Positions 1 through 9,984 are shown, counted from the stretch's first letter. The stretch: 64,000 nucleotides of DNA from Clostridium sp. BJN0001 (GCF_022869825.1 NZ_CP094971.1:807501-871500), one strand, 5' to 3'. Notes: generated by a model from the sequence alone, not told the origin. Program-made: numbers and translations.

Positions 1-683
1 CAGTATTTCAGAATATATCACTTCCTCTTGAAGTATGGGGAGTTAATAAGAATGAAATAAATAAGAGAGTTCTTAAGCTTTTAGATCTTGTTGGTCTTAA
101 AGAAAAAAAGGATAGCAAACCTTCTGCATTAAGCGGTGGTCAAAAGCAGAGAGTTGCAATTGCAAGAGCACTTACTCTAAATCCTAAAATTCTTTTATGT
201 GATGAAGCGACATCAGCACTTGACCCTAGTACAACAAAAGATATACTTGCTCTTTTATCTAAGATAAACAAGGAGATGGGAATTACTATAGTTATAGTAA
301 CTCATCAGATGGAAGTTATAAAAGAAGCTTGTGAAAAAGTAGCTTTAATTGATGATGGAAGAATAAAGGCAGAGGGCACCGTTGAAGATGTATTTTTAAA
401 ACCAGATAAATCACTTAAGAAATTCCTTGGTGAGGATGAAAATATGCTTCCTGAAAAAGGTATAAACATAAAAATATATTTCCCAAGCAATTCTTCAGAA
501 AATGCACTTATAACAAAAATGGCAAGAGATCTTAATATTGATTTCTCAATAGTATGGGGAAAACTTGAGAAATTTAGAGAAGCAGTTCTTGGAGGTCTTG
601 TAATAAATATTGAAGAAAAAGATAAACAGATTGTTCTTGATTATCTTAAAGATAAAGATATATTATTGGAGGTGTTATCATAA
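1..683 (+). CDS. metN: Methionine ABC transporter ATP-binding protein MetN (5' end outside window)
   Basis: ATPase of the D/L-methionine importer, energising uptake with MetI and MetQ. The reading frame is open from the first bases, so the gene starts upstream. Visible motifs are the ABC signature LSGGQKQR, Walker B ILLCDEATSALDP and the H-loop THQMEV. Walker A lies outside the window. After the ATPase domain comes a C-terminal NIL-type ligand-binding domain (about the last 75 residues), which in MetN senses methionine and inhibits transport; this domain is typical of MetN rather than of other ABC ATPases. The stop overlaps the metI start by one base (TAATG), so the genes are translationally coupled. 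An upstream methionine riboswitch or T-box, if any, cannot be seen. Confidence 0.95.
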   Translation, partial: VFQNISLPLEVWGVNKNEINKRVLKLLDLVGLKEKKDSKPSALSGGQKQRVAIARALTLNPKILLCDEATSALDPSTTKDILALLSKINKEMGITIVIVTHQMEVIKEACEKVALIDDGRIKAEGTVEDVFLKPDKSLKKFLGEDENMLPEKGINIKIYFPSNSSENALITKMARDLNIDFSIVWGKLEKFREAVLGGLVINIEEKDKQIVLDYLKDKDILLEVLS

Positions 684-1321
684 TGAGTAGTATATTAATT
701 AAAGCAGTTAATGAAACACTTATAATGGTTTTTGCATCAACTTTATTTGCATTAATACTCGGATTTATCCCGGCAATTATTCTTACAGTTACAGCAGATG
801 ATGGATTAAGACCAAACAAGAAAATATATTCGATTTTAGATTTTATAGTTAATATATTAAGAAGTTTTCCATTTTTAATTTTAATGGTTGTACTTATTCC
901 ATTTACAAGAATTATTGTTGGAAAATCAATTGGTACTGCAGCGGCAGTAGTTCCACTTACTATAGCTTCAGCACCATTTGTATCAAGAATAATAGAATCA
1001 GCATTAAGAGAAGTTGATAAAGGAGTTATTGAAGCTGCAAAGTCATTTGGAGCAACAGATATGCAGATTATATTTAAGGTTATGCTTAAAGAAGCTATAC
1101 CATCTATAATGTCAGGACTTACTCTTACAATAATAAGTATAGTAGGATATTCAGCAATGGCAGGAACTGTAGGCGGAGGTGGACTTGGTAATGTAGCTAT
1201 AAGTTATGGTTATCAGAGATTCCAGGTAGATATCATGGTAGCAACATGTATCGTTCTTGTAATAATAGTAGAAGCACTTCAGCTTTTAGGAAATTATTTA
1301 TACAATAAATTATCAAAATAA
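683..1321 (+). CDS. metI: Methionine ABC transporter permease MetI
   Basis: Integral-membrane permease of the methionine importer, 212 residues, the normal size for MetI. It has about five hydrophobic segments and the BPD-type EAA loop near residues 128-150 (EAAKSFGATDMQI followed by KEAIPSI), which contacts MetN. The start is the ATG overlapping the metN stop, preceded by GGAGG. It lies between metN and the metQ lipoprotein gene in one operon. Confidence 0.95.
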   Translation: MSSILIKAVNETLIMVFASTLFALILGFIPAIILTVTADDGLRPNKKIYSILDFIVNILRSFPFLILMVVLIPFTRIIVGKSIGTAAAVVPLTIASAPFVSRIIESALREVDKGVIEAAKSFGATDMQIIFKVMLKEAIPSIMSGLTLTIISIVGYSAMAGTVGGGGLGNVAISYGYQRFQVDIMVATCIVLVIIVEALQLLGNYLYNKLSK

Positions 1322-1337
1322 ATAGGGGGAATTATAT

Positions 1338-2162
1338 ATGACAAAAAAGAAAGTAATATCAATATTTTTAGCGGGAGTTTTATCATTAGGTCTTATTGGA
1401 TGTGGAGGGGCTGGTTCAGACACTGCATCTAAAGATGATAAGACAATAAAAATAGGAGTAACTCCAAAGCCACATGAGGAAATTGTAAATGTTGCAAAAC
1501 CTCTTTTAGAAAAAGAAGGCTATAAAGTAGAAATAGTTGAGTTTAATGATTATGTTCAGCCTAATACAGCTGTAGATGAAGGATCACTTGATGCAAACTT
1601 CTTCCAGCATAAACCATATTTAGATGAACAGGTAAAGTCAAAAGGACTTGATCTTGTATCAGTTGGAACAGTTCATCTTGAACCAATGGGCTTATTTTCA
1701 AGAAAAATTAAGAGTATTGATGAAATTCAAGATGGAGATTCAATTGCAATTCCAAATGATGCTACTAATGAAGCAAGAGCATTAAGATTACTTGAAAAGA
1801 ATGGACTTATAAAGGTAAAAGAAGGAGAACTTGTTACTCAGAACGATATAATAGAGAATCCAAAAAACATAAAATTTGTTGAAGTTGAAGCTGCTAATGT
1901 TCCTAGAACATTAGATGATGTTCAGGCTGCTGTAATTAATGGTAACTATGCAATTCCAGCAGGATTTGATCCAAGCAAAGATGCAATAGTAATAGAAGAT
2001 AAAGATTCAGAAAGCGTAAAGCCTTATGATAATATAGTTGTAGTAAAAAAAGGAAATGAAAATCTTCAAAAGATACAGGATCTTATGAAAGCACTTCAGT
2101 CAGATGAAGTAAAAGATTTTATAAATGAAAATTATCAGGGATCTGTAATTCCAGTATTTTAA
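1338..2162 (+). CDS. metQ: Methionine-binding lipoprotein MetQ (NlpA family)
   Basis: Substrate-binding lipoprotein of the methionine importer, anchored outside the membrane. An N-terminal signal peptide ends in a lipobox LGLIGC with the lipidated Cys at about residue 22, followed by a short Ser/Asp/Lys linker. The NlpA/MetQ core is clear: KIGVTPKPHEEI, DANFFQHKPYLDEQ and the late IPNDATNEARALRLLE motif. Length (274 aa) is typical. It is preceded by AGGGGG, is 16 bases after metI and is followed by a strong terminator, so it closes the metNIQ operon. Confidence 0.95.
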   Translation: MTKKKVISIFLAGVLSLGLIGCGGAGSDTASKDDKTIKIGVTPKPHEEIVNVAKPLLEKEGYKVEIVEFNDYVQPNTAVDEGSLDANFFQHKPYLDEQVKSKGLDLVSVGTVHLEPMGLFSRKIKSIDEIQDGDSIAIPNDATNEARALRLLEKNGLIKVKEGELVTQNDIIENPKNIKFVEVEAANVPRTLDDVQAAVINGNYAIPAGFDPSKDAIVIEDKDSESVKPYDNIVVVKKGNENLQKIQDLMKALQSDEVKDFINENYQGSVIPVF

Positions 2163-2178
2163 TAAAGATATTATTAAA

Positions 2179-2216
2179 ATGATGCTGTAAATCTATTTTA
2201 CAGTATCATTTTTTTT
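2179..2216 (+). terminator. Rho-independent terminator of metNIQ
   Basis: A 13-bp stem (ATGATGCTGTAAA against TTTACAGTATCAT, one G-T pair) with a short loop is followed by eight T residues, starting 16 bases after the metQ stop. Confidence 0.9.
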
Positions 2217-2258
2217 GTATATAATTATGAGAGAAAGTCCTAAAAGGGGGGCATTACT

Positions 2259-3215
2259 GTGATTATAAATGAGGGATGCGTAAAGGCTACAGAAGATGAC
2301 ATAAAGAGCATTATAGAAGAATTTATAAGGATTGAAGGCCTTAACGTTGAAAATATAAATATAGGAAATGGAATAGAGTTAAGCGGTTTTTTTGAAAATA
2401 AAATAAAAATTAATTTTTATTTAAAACTGCTTGTTGAAGGCTGTGCAGATAATAAGATAAGCTTAAGAATTATTAAATTTAAAGTATTAAATGTAGCAGT
2501 ATTTAGGATCATAAGAAGTCTTATTTTAGATAAAGTATCAGATCTTTTATCAGAGTATGGAATTTCTTCGAATAAAGATCTAGTTATTGTAGATTTTAAA
2601 AAATGCTTTAAAAATGTACCATATATTTCATTAAATATAGATGAAGTATATATAAAAGGAAATAAATTATGCATTGATGCATCAGATATAAATGTTTCTA
2701 TAAAGGGGAATATTAAAAAAGAAGAAGAAGAAAAAGAAGAAAATGAAGAGGATTCTTTAGAAGATATAGATTCAATAAAGAAAGTAGAAGATAATTATTC
2801 AGCTGGATCAAAATTTATCAAAGAAAAGTTCCCTGAAAGTTTTGATAAGATAAAAGATTATCTATTTATAATACCGGATATAGCAGCATTAATATATAGA
2901 CTTCTTAAGGATGATAGAGTAAATACAAAAACTAAGTTAATAATTTCTGGTGCAATTGCATATATTTTTGTCCCTGGGGATATAATACCAGATGATATAC
3001 CATTTATAGGCACTATAGATGATACAGGTGTATTATTTTTTACTTTAAACACTATAATGGAAGAAGTAGATTTACATATTATAATTGAAAATTGGAATGG
3101 GGAAAATGACATCTTACTTGTATTAAAAAAGTCATTAGAGTATCTTTCTACATTTCAAAGTGCTTCAAATGTAGCGTCTATTGTTAAAGCTATAGAAAAT
3201 TTAAGTGATTTATAG
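2259..3215 (+). CDS. DUF1232 domain-containing protein
   Basis: Protein of 318 residues with a C-terminal DUF1232 (YkvA-like) domain near residues 205-260, recognised from the pattern VNTKTKLIISGAIAY, the turn VPGDIIPDDIPFIG and the following DD-x-hydrophobic helix. The first ~150 residues form an uncharacterised alpha/beta region, then a very acidic Glu/Asp/Lys linker (about residues 150-175). No molecular function is established for DUF1232; it is a short membrane-associated helical motif in many bacterial proteins. The start is GTG, 8 bases after the AAAGGGGGG ribosome-binding site; no ATG fits. It is followed at 22 bases by the RNase H gene and may be cotranscribed with it. Confidence 0.8.
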   Translation: MIINEGCVKATEDDIKSIIEEFIRIEGLNVENINIGNGIELSGFFENKIKINFYLKLLVEGCADNKISLRIIKFKVLNVAVFRIIRSLILDKVSDLLSEYGISSNKDLVIVDFKKCFKNVPYISLNIDEVYIKGNKLCIDASDINVSIKGNIKKEEEEKEENEEDSLEDIDSIKKVEDNYSAGSKFIKEKFPESFDKIKDYLFIIPDIAALIYRLLKDDRVNTKTKLIISGAIAYIFVPGDIIPDDIPFIGTIDDTGVLFFTLNTIMEEVDLHIIIENWNGENDILLVLKKSLEYLSTFQSASNVASIVKAIENLSDL

Positions 3216-3237
3216 AAAATAGGAGAACGATTAAAAT

Positions 3238-4182
3238 ATGGCAAAGAAAGTTTATGCAATAATAAAAGGTTATGATAATAAAAATAATAAAGAGGTTAAC
3301 TCTGTTATAGTAAATACATGGGCTGAATGTTTAAAGCTCGTAAAGGGAGTAAAGGGAGCAAAGTACAAAAGCTTTGAATTGATTGATGATGCGAAAGCTT
3401 ACCTTAAAGCAGGGGAAAAAAGTCAAAAAAAATCAGACGGAAATTATCCTAAAGATGCAATGCATATTTATGTTGATGGGAGCTATAGCATTAGTAATGA
3501 AAGATATTCATACTGCTTTGTAGTTGTAAAAGATGATATCGTAAGATATATAGAAAGTAATTCTGAAAAAGAAGATAAGTCTCTTAGGACAAGACAGGTA
3601 AAAGGAGAGCTTGAAGCATCATATAAAGCAGCACTTTATGCTTTTAATAATAATGAAAAAAGAGTAGTTATATTTCATGATTATGAGGGAGTTAGAAGTC
3701 ATGCGACAGGTGAGTGGAATAGAAATGAAAAATCTTCTGAAGAGTATTATGATAATATGCAGGAAGTTATGAAAAAAGGTCTTGACATAATATTTGTAAA
3801 AGTTGATAGCCATACAGGTGACTTTTTCAATGATCTTGCTGATGAAAAGTGTAAAGAGTGTATAGAAATTACGTCATCAAATGCAGTTTTAAGCTATTTA
3901 AAGACAAATAAAATTTATGTTGCTGATGAAAACATAAAGAAACAAATAGAATCAATTACAAATGATACTGTATTTGATAACATAATAGTCGTTTCAGATA
4001 AAGATAGTGCAGAAAAAATAATAGAATCGACTGAAAAGGAAAAAGAAGATACGTATAGTCAGATTCTATCTTTATATAAAGAAGATAAAGTTAAGGCTCA
4101 GAGGATGATAAAAAAGATGAAAAGTAAAGAAAAGGAAGAATTTATATTTTATTTATTATCTGAGAAAAAATATATAGAATAA
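3238..4182 (+). CDS. Viroplasmin-type ribonuclease H
   Basis: RNase HI-family protein (314 aa) with a viroplasmin / hybrid-binding domain at the N-terminus (residues 1-50, MAKKVYAIIKGYD, then the W-x-EC-x-LVKGVKGAKYKSF pattern), which binds RNA-DNA hybrids, and an RNase H fold at about 74-205. The acidic catalytic residues are visible: D80 in IYVDGS, E126 in GELEAS, D148 in FHDYEG and the final Asp in NDLADEK. It would cleave the RNA strand of RNA-DNA hybrids. A charged C-terminal tail of about 100 residues (Lys/Glu-rich) is longer than in plain RNase HI. The start ATG follows AGGAGA. Confidence 0.85.
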   Translation: MAKKVYAIIKGYDNKNNKEVNSVIVNTWAECLKLVKGVKGAKYKSFELIDDAKAYLKAGEKSQKKSDGNYPKDAMHIYVDGSYSISNERYSYCFVVVKDDIVRYIESNSEKEDKSLRTRQVKGELEASYKAALYAFNNNEKRVVIFHDYEGVRSHATGEWNRNEKSSEEYYDNMQEVMKKGLDIIFVKVDSHTGDFFNDLADEKCKECIEITSSNAVLSYLKTNKIYVADENIKKQIESITNDTVFDNIIVVSDKDSAEKIIESTEKEKEDTYSQILSLYKEDKVKAQRMIKKMKSKEKEEFIFYLLSEKKYIE

Positions 4183-4238
4183 AAATATAGAAAGTGCACA
4201 ACATAAGTAAGACAAAATATTAAAAGAGGTGCATTTTT

Positions 4239-4415
4239 ATGTGTAAATTTGTTAAAGGTATGACTATTGGAATGATGGTTGGAACTAGTATGGCACTTAT
4301 GCTTATGCCAACAATGGACAAAAAGACTCAAAGAAACATGAGAAGAATGGCAAGAAAAATGAAAGATAGTGCTGAAAACACTTATGACAATATGTCTGAC
4401 TGGTTTAATTCTTAA
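4239..4415 (+). CDS. Small YtxH-like membrane-associated protein (58 aa)
   Basis: Short reading frame starting at ATG after AAGAGGTG. The product has one short hydrophobic, Met-rich segment (residues 5-25, VKGMTIGMMVGTSMALMLMP), followed by a basic amphipathic stretch with several RxMxRKM-like turns and an acidic tail. This layout resembles the small YtxH-like proteins of Firmicutes, but the family link is inferred from pattern only. It has its own downstream terminator and stands alone between the RNase H gene and the HTH regulators. Confidence 0.65.
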   Translation: MCKFVKGMTIGMMVGTSMALMLMPTMDKKTQRNMRRMARKMKDSAENTYDNMSDWFNS

Positions 4416-4422
4416 AATAAAA

Positions 4423-4460
4423 GAAAAGCTTCTGTGTATTTTTATGCAGAAGCCTTTCTT
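4423..4460 (+). terminator. Rho-independent terminator
   Basis: Stem AAGCTTCTGTGTA against TATGCAGAAGCCTT with a short T loop, followed by TTTCTTATTT. It closes the small membrane-protein gene. Confidence 0.8.
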
Positions 4461-4574
4461 ATTTATGCATATTTATACTTGTGAAAATTTGTGATGATAT
4501 GTAACATTTATGAAAATTATGTTATAATATAACTATAGAAATTTGTAGAAAGATAGAAAAAGGAAAAATTATAT

Positions 4575-5876
4575 ATGGATATATTAACATTAGGGGAAAA
4601 GATAAAGCAAAGAAGAAAACAATTAAACATGACATTAAAAGATCTTGCAAAGAAAAGGATAACGCCAGGTCAGATAAGTTTAATAGAGTGTGGAAAGTCA
4701 AATCCTTCTGTTGATTTGTTGGAGTATTTGGCAAAAGAATTAAAGACAAGTGTGCAATATCTTGTCGAATCCGAACAAAGTCAAGCAGAAAAGATATGTA
4801 TATTCTATTTAAGAATGTCGAAAATTTGCGCTTTAGATAAAGAATACGATAAAGCATATACATATATTGATAAATCGTTTCAATATGCAGAAAAATATTC
4901 TATTGATTATATAAAAGCTGAACTTTACAATGTAAAAGCTGAATTAGCTTTAGAAAGTGGAAAATATGATGTTGCTGAGAAGTATTATTTATCAGCTAAT
5001 GCTATATTTATACGTAATAAAAAGTATAAAAATATCATATATACTTTTTTAAATTTATCAGATATTGCAGTTAAAACAAAGGCTTTTAATTTAGCTTTAA
5101 ACTATCTTAAACAATCAGAAAAAGTATATGATGATAATGTAATAATGGACAAACTACTTGAGATAAGAATAAAAGACGAGATAGCACGAGTATATTTTTA
5201 TTTAGAGGATTTAAGGCTATCTTCAAAATATGCTTATATAGCAAATGAAAAGCTTAAAGAATTATATGACTATAAAGGACATATAAAAAGATTATTTAAC
5301 CTTGCAGAAGAATTTAGTGAAAAAGGAGACTTACAAAAAGCTTCTAATCTTGCAGAAAAGGCACTTTTAATTACTAAAAAAATTGATGATGAAAAGAGTC
5401 TTTATAAAATAGAAAGCACTCTTGGAAGACTATTTTATATGGTAAGTGATATAGATGAATCTATAAAACATCTTGAAGTATCTAAAAAATATAGCAATAA
5501 CTACTGTGAAAATTATAAAGAAAAGAATAATAATCTTATTGAAATTGCAAAAGCGTATTTAAGCATAAAAGATATAGATAAATCTAGTGAAATATTAGAT
5601 GAAATTGAGTCACATCTTAGTAAAGATGATATTGAGCTTAATATAAAGTGTGAAGTTATGCGTCAGACTATTGACAATATAAATGGAAATTATGATAACA
5701 TTCACGGATTAATTGAATGTTTAGGATATGCTGAAGAAAATGATAAGATAAATGAAGCTTTCGAGTTGTCTATGAGAATTGGAAAGCATTATATTGACAG
5801 AGAAGATGAAGAAAAAGCTAAAACTTATTTAGAAAATGGCATTAAATATTATAATATTATAAAAGAACATGATTAG
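4575..5876 (+). CDS. HTH-XRE transcriptional regulator with TPR repeats
   Basis: Regulator of 433 residues with an XRE/Cro-type helix-turn-helix at residues 7-65 (GEKIKQRRKQLNMTLKDLA, ISLIECGKSNPS, LAKELKTSVQYL), followed by about 350 residues of tetratricopeptide-like helical repeats (recurrent AEKYY, LALNYLKQSEKVYDD, ASNLAEKALL patterns). This is the architecture of peptide-sensing RRNPP-like regulators, but no signal-peptide gene is visible beside it, so the signal is unknown. A TATAAT -10 element lies at 4523-4528. It is followed after 17 bases by a paralogue with the same architecture, and then by clpB. Confidence 0.85.
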   Translation: MDILTLGEKIKQRRKQLNMTLKDLAKKRITPGQISLIECGKSNPSVDLLEYLAKELKTSVQYLVESEQSQAEKICIFYLRMSKICALDKEYDKAYTYIDKSFQYAEKYSIDYIKAELYNVKAELALESGKYDVAEKYYLSANAIFIRNKKYKNIIYTFLNLSDIAVKTKAFNLALNYLKQSEKVYDDNVIMDKLLEIRIKDEIARVYFYLEDLRLSSKYAYIANEKLKELYDYKGHIKRLFNLAEEFSEKGDLQKASNLAEKALLITKKIDDEKSLYKIESTLGRLFYMVSDIDESIKHLEVSKKYSNNYCENYKEKNNNLIEIAKAYLSIKDIDKSSEILDEIESHLSKDDIELNIKCEVMRQTIDNINGNYDNIHGLIECLGYAEENDKINEAFELSMRIGKHYIDREDEEKAKTYLENGIKYYNIIKEHD

Positions 5877-5893
5877 GGAATAGGGTGCAAAAG

Positions 5894-7147
5894 ATGGATA
5901 TTTATTCAGTGGGAGAAAAGATAAGGAGAATAAGAATCTTCAAAAATATAACGCTTAAGAAATTATGTGGGACAAAAATTTCAATAGCTAAGATGAGTTG
6001 TATAGAGAACGATAAGGTTAAAGCAGATAAAGATATATTAAAATATATATCTCAAAAATTAGAAATTGATTATGATTATTTGATTCAGGACTCATATGAT
6101 CAGATAAAAAGTAATATAGAAGAATATAAGAAGAATTTTAAATTTAATCTTAATTTAGAATCTGAACTAAAAGATAATTATGATTATGCGATAAAGTATA
6201 AGTATTATGATCTTGCATTTGAGCTGATGCATATGCTTTTTAAATATTACATAGAAAACAATATGATAAAAAATGTTCAAGTCATAATTTCAGGATATTA
6301 TAATTTATATCAGAAGAATAATTCAAATGAGAGTACTTTTATTTATTATAATGATATGGGAGAATTTTTAATAGAAACTGAAGAGTATAAAGACGCAATA
6401 ATTTATTATGAAAAAATAGATGAATTATGTGAGAAAAATTCTTATAAACTTGATTTTGTATCAGAAATAGATATAAGCTATAAAAAAGCTGTATGTTATC
6501 AGAATCTTTCAAAATATGAAACGGCATTTTCTATATTAAAACCGATTATAAATGATGTTGAGAAACTTGAAAATACAATTCTTAAAACTAGAATTTATCA
6601 GAAATATTCAGAATTATGCATACTTCTTAATAGTGATGAATCATTAAAGTTTAAAGAAAAATCATATAGTTATATAAAGAATGACAAAATTAGCATAATA
6701 TATTCAAAACTTAATTATGCGAAATATTACTTTATATCATATCTAAATGATCAAGCAGTTATAGAAATAAATGAAGCAAGAGACATTTTAAAAGACTTAA
6801 AGAGTGAAGAAACAATTCCATTTAATTTTGATTTTATAAAATTATGTTTAAAATATAAAGAATATAATATGGCATATGACATAATTGAAACCACAATTGA
6901 CGATATAATAATTACACAAAATAGAGAACTTATAGAAAACATTTATTATCTAAAGAGTAGAGCTTTAGAGAATCTTAAAAAGTATGAAAAGGCAGAAAAA
7001 TACATGAATTTATCATTAGATATTTTGATGAAATTTGGAAATAGAGAACAGCGAAAAAAGAGATATCTTGATCTTGGAGAATTATATTATAAGATGGGAA
7101 ATGTAAAAGATTCTTTAAAATACTTTAATCTAACATTTACTATATAA
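5894..7147 (+). CDS. HTH-XRE transcriptional regulator with TPR repeats (paralogue)
   Basis: Second tandem member of the HTH-TPR family, about 417 residues: an XRE-type HTH at residues 5-60 (VGEKIRRIRIFKNITLKKL, MSCIENDKVKA) and helical TPR repeats to the end, the last one clear (KYEKAEKYMNLSLDIL, RYLDLGELYYKMGN). I chose ATG 5894 because it aligns with the start of the upstream paralogue (MDI-x-x-xGEKI) and has AATAGGG at good distance; a GTG three codons earlier (5885) is the alternative. The HTH is less canonical than in the first copy, so it may have changed its DNA target or lost binding. Confidence 0.8.
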   Translation: MDIYSVGEKIRRIRIFKNITLKKLCGTKISIAKMSCIENDKVKADKDILKYISQKLEIDYDYLIQDSYDQIKSNIEEYKKNFKFNLNLESELKDNYDYAIKYKYYDLAFELMHMLFKYYIENNMIKNVQVIISGYYNLYQKNNSNESTFIYYNDMGEFLIETEEYKDAIIYYEKIDELCEKNSYKLDFVSEIDISYKKAVCYQNLSKYETAFSILKPIINDVEKLENTILKTRIYQKYSELCILLNSDESLKFKEKSYSYIKNDKISIIYSKLNYAKYYFISYLNDQAVIEINEARDILKDLKSEETIPFNFDFIKLCLKYKEYNMAYDIIETTIDDIIITQNRELIENIYYLKSRALENLKKYEKAEKYMNLSLDILMKFGNREQRKKRYLDLGELYYKMGNVKDSLKYFNLTFTI

Positions 7148-7151
7148 ACAA

Positions 7152-7188
7152 AAAGGTGGAAAATTATGTTTTCTACCTTTTTTATTTT
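7152..7188 (+). terminator. Rho-independent terminator
   Basis: Stem AAAGGTGGAAAA against TTTTCTACCTTT, loop TTATG, then TTTTATTTT. It separates the HTH-TPR pair from clpB. Confidence 0.85.
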
Positions 7189-7213
7189 GCATAAATAAAA
7201 TAGAAAATTTATC

Positions 7214-7246
7214 TTTGACTTTCTTTGACCTTTATGGTATTATAAT
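7214..7246 (+). promoter_or_regulatory. CtsR operator overlapping the clpB promoter
   Basis: On the minus strand 7214-7230 reads GGTCAAAGAAAGTCAAA, a full match to the CtsR heptad direct repeat RGTCAAANANRGTCAAA. The operator covers a TTGACT -35 (7215-7220); a TATTAT -10 at 7238-7243 lies 17 bases downstream (TATAAT at 7241 is an alternative). CtsR binding here would block clpB transcription until heat or protein stress inactivates the repressor. Confidence 0.88.
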
Positions 7247-7309
7247 TTCAGATAAAGAAATAATAAAGAATGAATGCTTAAGAGATTAAGCTTTAAGGAG
7301 GGAACATTT

Positions 7310-9928
7310 ATGAATGTTGATAAAATGACATTAAGAGTACAACAGGCTTTAAGTGATGCAAATAGCATTGCTGTAAAATATAAGTCTCAGCAGATTGATT
7401 TAATTCATCTTTTTAGCAGTCTTATAAATCAAGAAGATGGACTTGTTCCTAATATATTTACTAAAATGGGCGTAAATGTTGAGCAGATGAAAAAATCTGT
7501 AAATGATACTCTTGATAATATGGTTAAGGTAACAGGAAATGGAGCCGATACTCAGGGAGTATATATTACAAGAAAAGTAGATGAGGTTTTAAATAAAGCA
7601 GAAGAAATTGCAAAGAAATTTGAAGACTCATATATAAGCGTTGAGCATCTTATGCTTGCAATAATGGATGCTCATTCTAATACTGATGTTTTAAAGATAT
7701 TAAATCAGTATAATGTAACAAAAGATTTATTTTTAAAAGTTCTTCGTGATGTACGAGGAAGCCAGAAGGTTGAAAGTCAAGATCCAGAAGGAACATATGA
7801 TGCACTTTTAAAATATGGAACAAATCTTACTTCATTAGCTAAAAAGCATAAGCTTGATCCAGTAATAGGTCGAGATGAGGAAATAAGAAGAACTATAAGA
7901 ATTCTATCAAGAAGAACAAAAAATAATCCTGTACTAATTGGTCAGCCTGGTGTTGGTAAAACAGCAATTATAGAAGGACTTGCAGAGAGAATAGTAAGAG
8001 GCGATGTTCCAGAAGGGTTAAAGGATAAAATAGTATTTTCACTTGATATGGGTTCACTAATTGCAGGAGCAAAGTACAGAGGAGAATTTGAGGAAAGACT
8101 TAAAGCTGTACTTAAAGAAGTTCAGTCTAGTGAAGGAAAAATACTTTTATTTATAGATGAAATTCATACAATTGTAGGAGCAGGAAAAACTGATGGTGCA
8201 ATGGATGCAGGAAATCTTATAAAACCTCTACTTGCAAGAGGAGAACTTCACTGCATAGGTGCTACAACTTTTGATGAATATAGAAAATATATTGAAAAAG
8301 ATAAGGCACTTGAAAGAAGATTTCAGACAGTAATTGTTGATGAACCAACAGTTGAAGATACAATTGCAATATTAAGAGGTCTTAAAGAAAGGTTTGAGAT
8401 ACATCATGGTGTAAGAATTCATGATACTGCTATAGTTGCAGCTGCAAAGCTTTCAAATAGATATATTCAAGGAAGATTTCTTCCAGATAAGGCAATTGAT
8501 TTAATTGATGAAGCTGGTGCAATGATAAGGTCTGAAATAGATTCAGTACCTACAGAACTTGATGAAATCAGAAGAAAAATATTTAAAGGCGAAATTGAAA
8601 AAGAGGCTTTAGTTAAAGAAAAAGATGAAGGCTCAAAGAAAAGACTTAAAGCTTTAGAAAAAGAACTCGCTGAATTAAAAGAAAAAAATGATGAAATGAC
8701 AGCTAAATATACAAAAGAAAAAGAGCAGATTAAATTTATTAAAGATTTAAAGAGCAGACTTGATGAGGCAAGAGGAGAAATTGAAACTGCACAGAGAAAT
8801 TTTGATTACAATAAAGTAGCAGAAATTCAATATAGCAAAATACCTAAAATCGAAGAAGAGATAAAGAAAAAAGAAGAGGAACTTAAAAATAATTATGAAG
8901 GTGCTCTTTTAAAAGAAGAAGTTACAGAACAAGAAATCTCAGAAGTGCTTTCAAAATGGACTGGAATACCTGTAAGCAATTTAATGGAAGGCGAAAGAGA
9001 AAAGCTTTTAAAACTTGAAGACCAGATGGAAAAGAGAGTTATTGGACAGAGCGAAGCAGTAACTTCTGTTACAAATGCAATACTAAGAGCAAGAGCAGGA
9101 CTTAAAGATATAAATAGACCAATAGGTTCATTTATATTCCTTGGACCTACAGGAGTTGGTAAGACAGAACTTGCTAAGACTCTTGCAAGAAATTTATTTG
9201 ATTCTGAAGAGAATATAGTAAGAATTGATATGTCTGAATATATGGAGAAACATTCAGTATCAAGACTTGTTGGAGCACCTCCAGGATATGTAGGATATGA
9301 TGAAGGTGGTCAGCTTACTGAAGCTGTAAGAAGACATCCATATAGCGTAATACTATTTGATGAAATTGAAAAAGCTCATCCTGATGTATTTAATATTTTC
9401 CTTCAGATACTTGATGATGGTAGACTTACAGACAATAAAGGAAATACAGTTGATTTTAAAAATACAATTATAATTATGACATCAAATATAGGAAGTGGAC
9501 ATTTACTTGAAAATAAGAGTGAAGATTCTGTAGAACCTGAAATAAGAAAAATGGTAATGAATGATCTTAAAGCTAGATTTAAACCAGAATTTTTAAACAG
9601 AGTTGATGACATCATAATGTTTAAACCTCTTACAGAAAGCGGAATCAAGAAGATAATAGATATATTTATTAAGGAAGTTTCAACAAGACTTCAAGAGAAG
9701 AATATTAAAATAGAAGTTACAGATGGAGCAAAGACACTTATGGCAAAAGAAGGATATGATCCTATATATGGTGCAAGACCACTTAGAAGATATATCCAAA
9801 ACGTAATAGAAAACACATTAGCTAAAATGATAATAAAAGGTGATTTATATTATGGTTCAAAAGTTAAAGTTCAAGAGAATAATGGAGAAATAGAAATTCT
9901 TCCAGAGCTTGTAGAAGCTGAAAATTAA
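7310..9928 (+). CDS. clpB: ATP-dependent chaperone ClpB
   Basis: Cytosolic AAA+ disaggregase working with DnaK on heat-aggregated protein. At 872 residues it has the full ClpB layout: N-terminal Clp repeat domain (1-145), NBD1 with Walker A GQPGVGKT (about 210-217) and Walker [10 protein letters not shown] (about 280), a long coiled-coil middle domain (about 400-520, KLKEKNDE-like charged heptads), and NBD2 with GPTGVGKTE (about 611) and [11 protein letters not shown] (about 678). The presence of the middle coiled coil separates it from ClpC/ClpE. I chose ATG 7310 because AAGGAGGG lies 7 bases upstream and MNVDKMT is the usual ClpB start; an upstream in-frame ATG at 7274 has no ribosome-binding site. 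Confidence 0.97.
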   Translation: MNVDKMTLRVQQALSDANSIAVKYKSQQIDLIHLFSSLINQEDGLVPNIFTKMGVNVEQMKKSVNDTLDNMVKVTGNGADTQGVYITRKVDEVLNKAEEIAKKFEDSYISVEHLMLAIMDAHSNTDVLKILNQYNVTKDLFLKVLRDVRGSQKVESQDPEGTYDALLKYGTNLTSLAKKHKLDPVIGRDEEIRRTIRILSRRTKNNPVLIGQPGVGKTAIIEGLAERIVRGDVPEGLKDKIVFSLDMGSLIAGAKYRGEFEERLKAVLKEVQSSEGKILLFIDEIHTIVGAGKTDGAMDAGNLIKPLLARGELHCIGATTFDEYRKYIEKDKALERRFQTVIVDEPTVEDTIAILRGLKERFEIHHGVRIHDTAIVAAAKLSNRYIQGRFLPDKAIDLIDEAGAMIRSEIDSVPTELDEIRRKIFKGEIEKEALVKEKDEGSKKRLKALEKELAELKEKNDEMTAKYTKEKEQIKFIKDLKSRLDEARGEIETAQRNFDYNKVAEIQYSKIPKIEEEIKKKEEELKNNYEGALLKEEVTEQEISEVLSKWTGIPVSNLMEGEREKLLKLEDQMEKRVIGQSEAVTSVTNAILRARAGLKDINRPIGSFIFLGPTGVGKTELAKTLARNLFDSEENIVRIDMSEYMEKHSVSRLVGAPPGYVGYDEGGQLTEAVRRHPYSVILFDEIEKAHPDVFNIFLQILDDGRLTDNKGNTVDFKNTIIIMTSNIGSGHLLENKSEDSVEPEIRKMVMNDLKARFKPEFLNRVDDIIMFKPLTESGIKKIIDIFIKEVSTRLQEKNIKIEVTDGAKTLMAKEGYDPIYGARPLRRYIQNVIENTLAKMIIKGDLYYGSKVKVQENNGEIEILPELVEAEN

Positions 9929-9944
9929 AATAAAAATAAAAGAA

Positions 9945-9984
9945 GAAAGCCGTTCTTAAATTATTAGATTTAAGAACGGCTTTC
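9945..9984. terminator. Strong hairpin after clpB, probably bidirectional
   Basis: GAAAGCCGTTCTTAAAT pairs with the following TTTAAGAACGGCTTTC (16 bp, 7-base loop). On the minus strand it is followed by a T-rich run (complement of AAAATAAAAATAAAAG), so it can also terminate the converging spore-protein gene. Confidence 0.88.
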
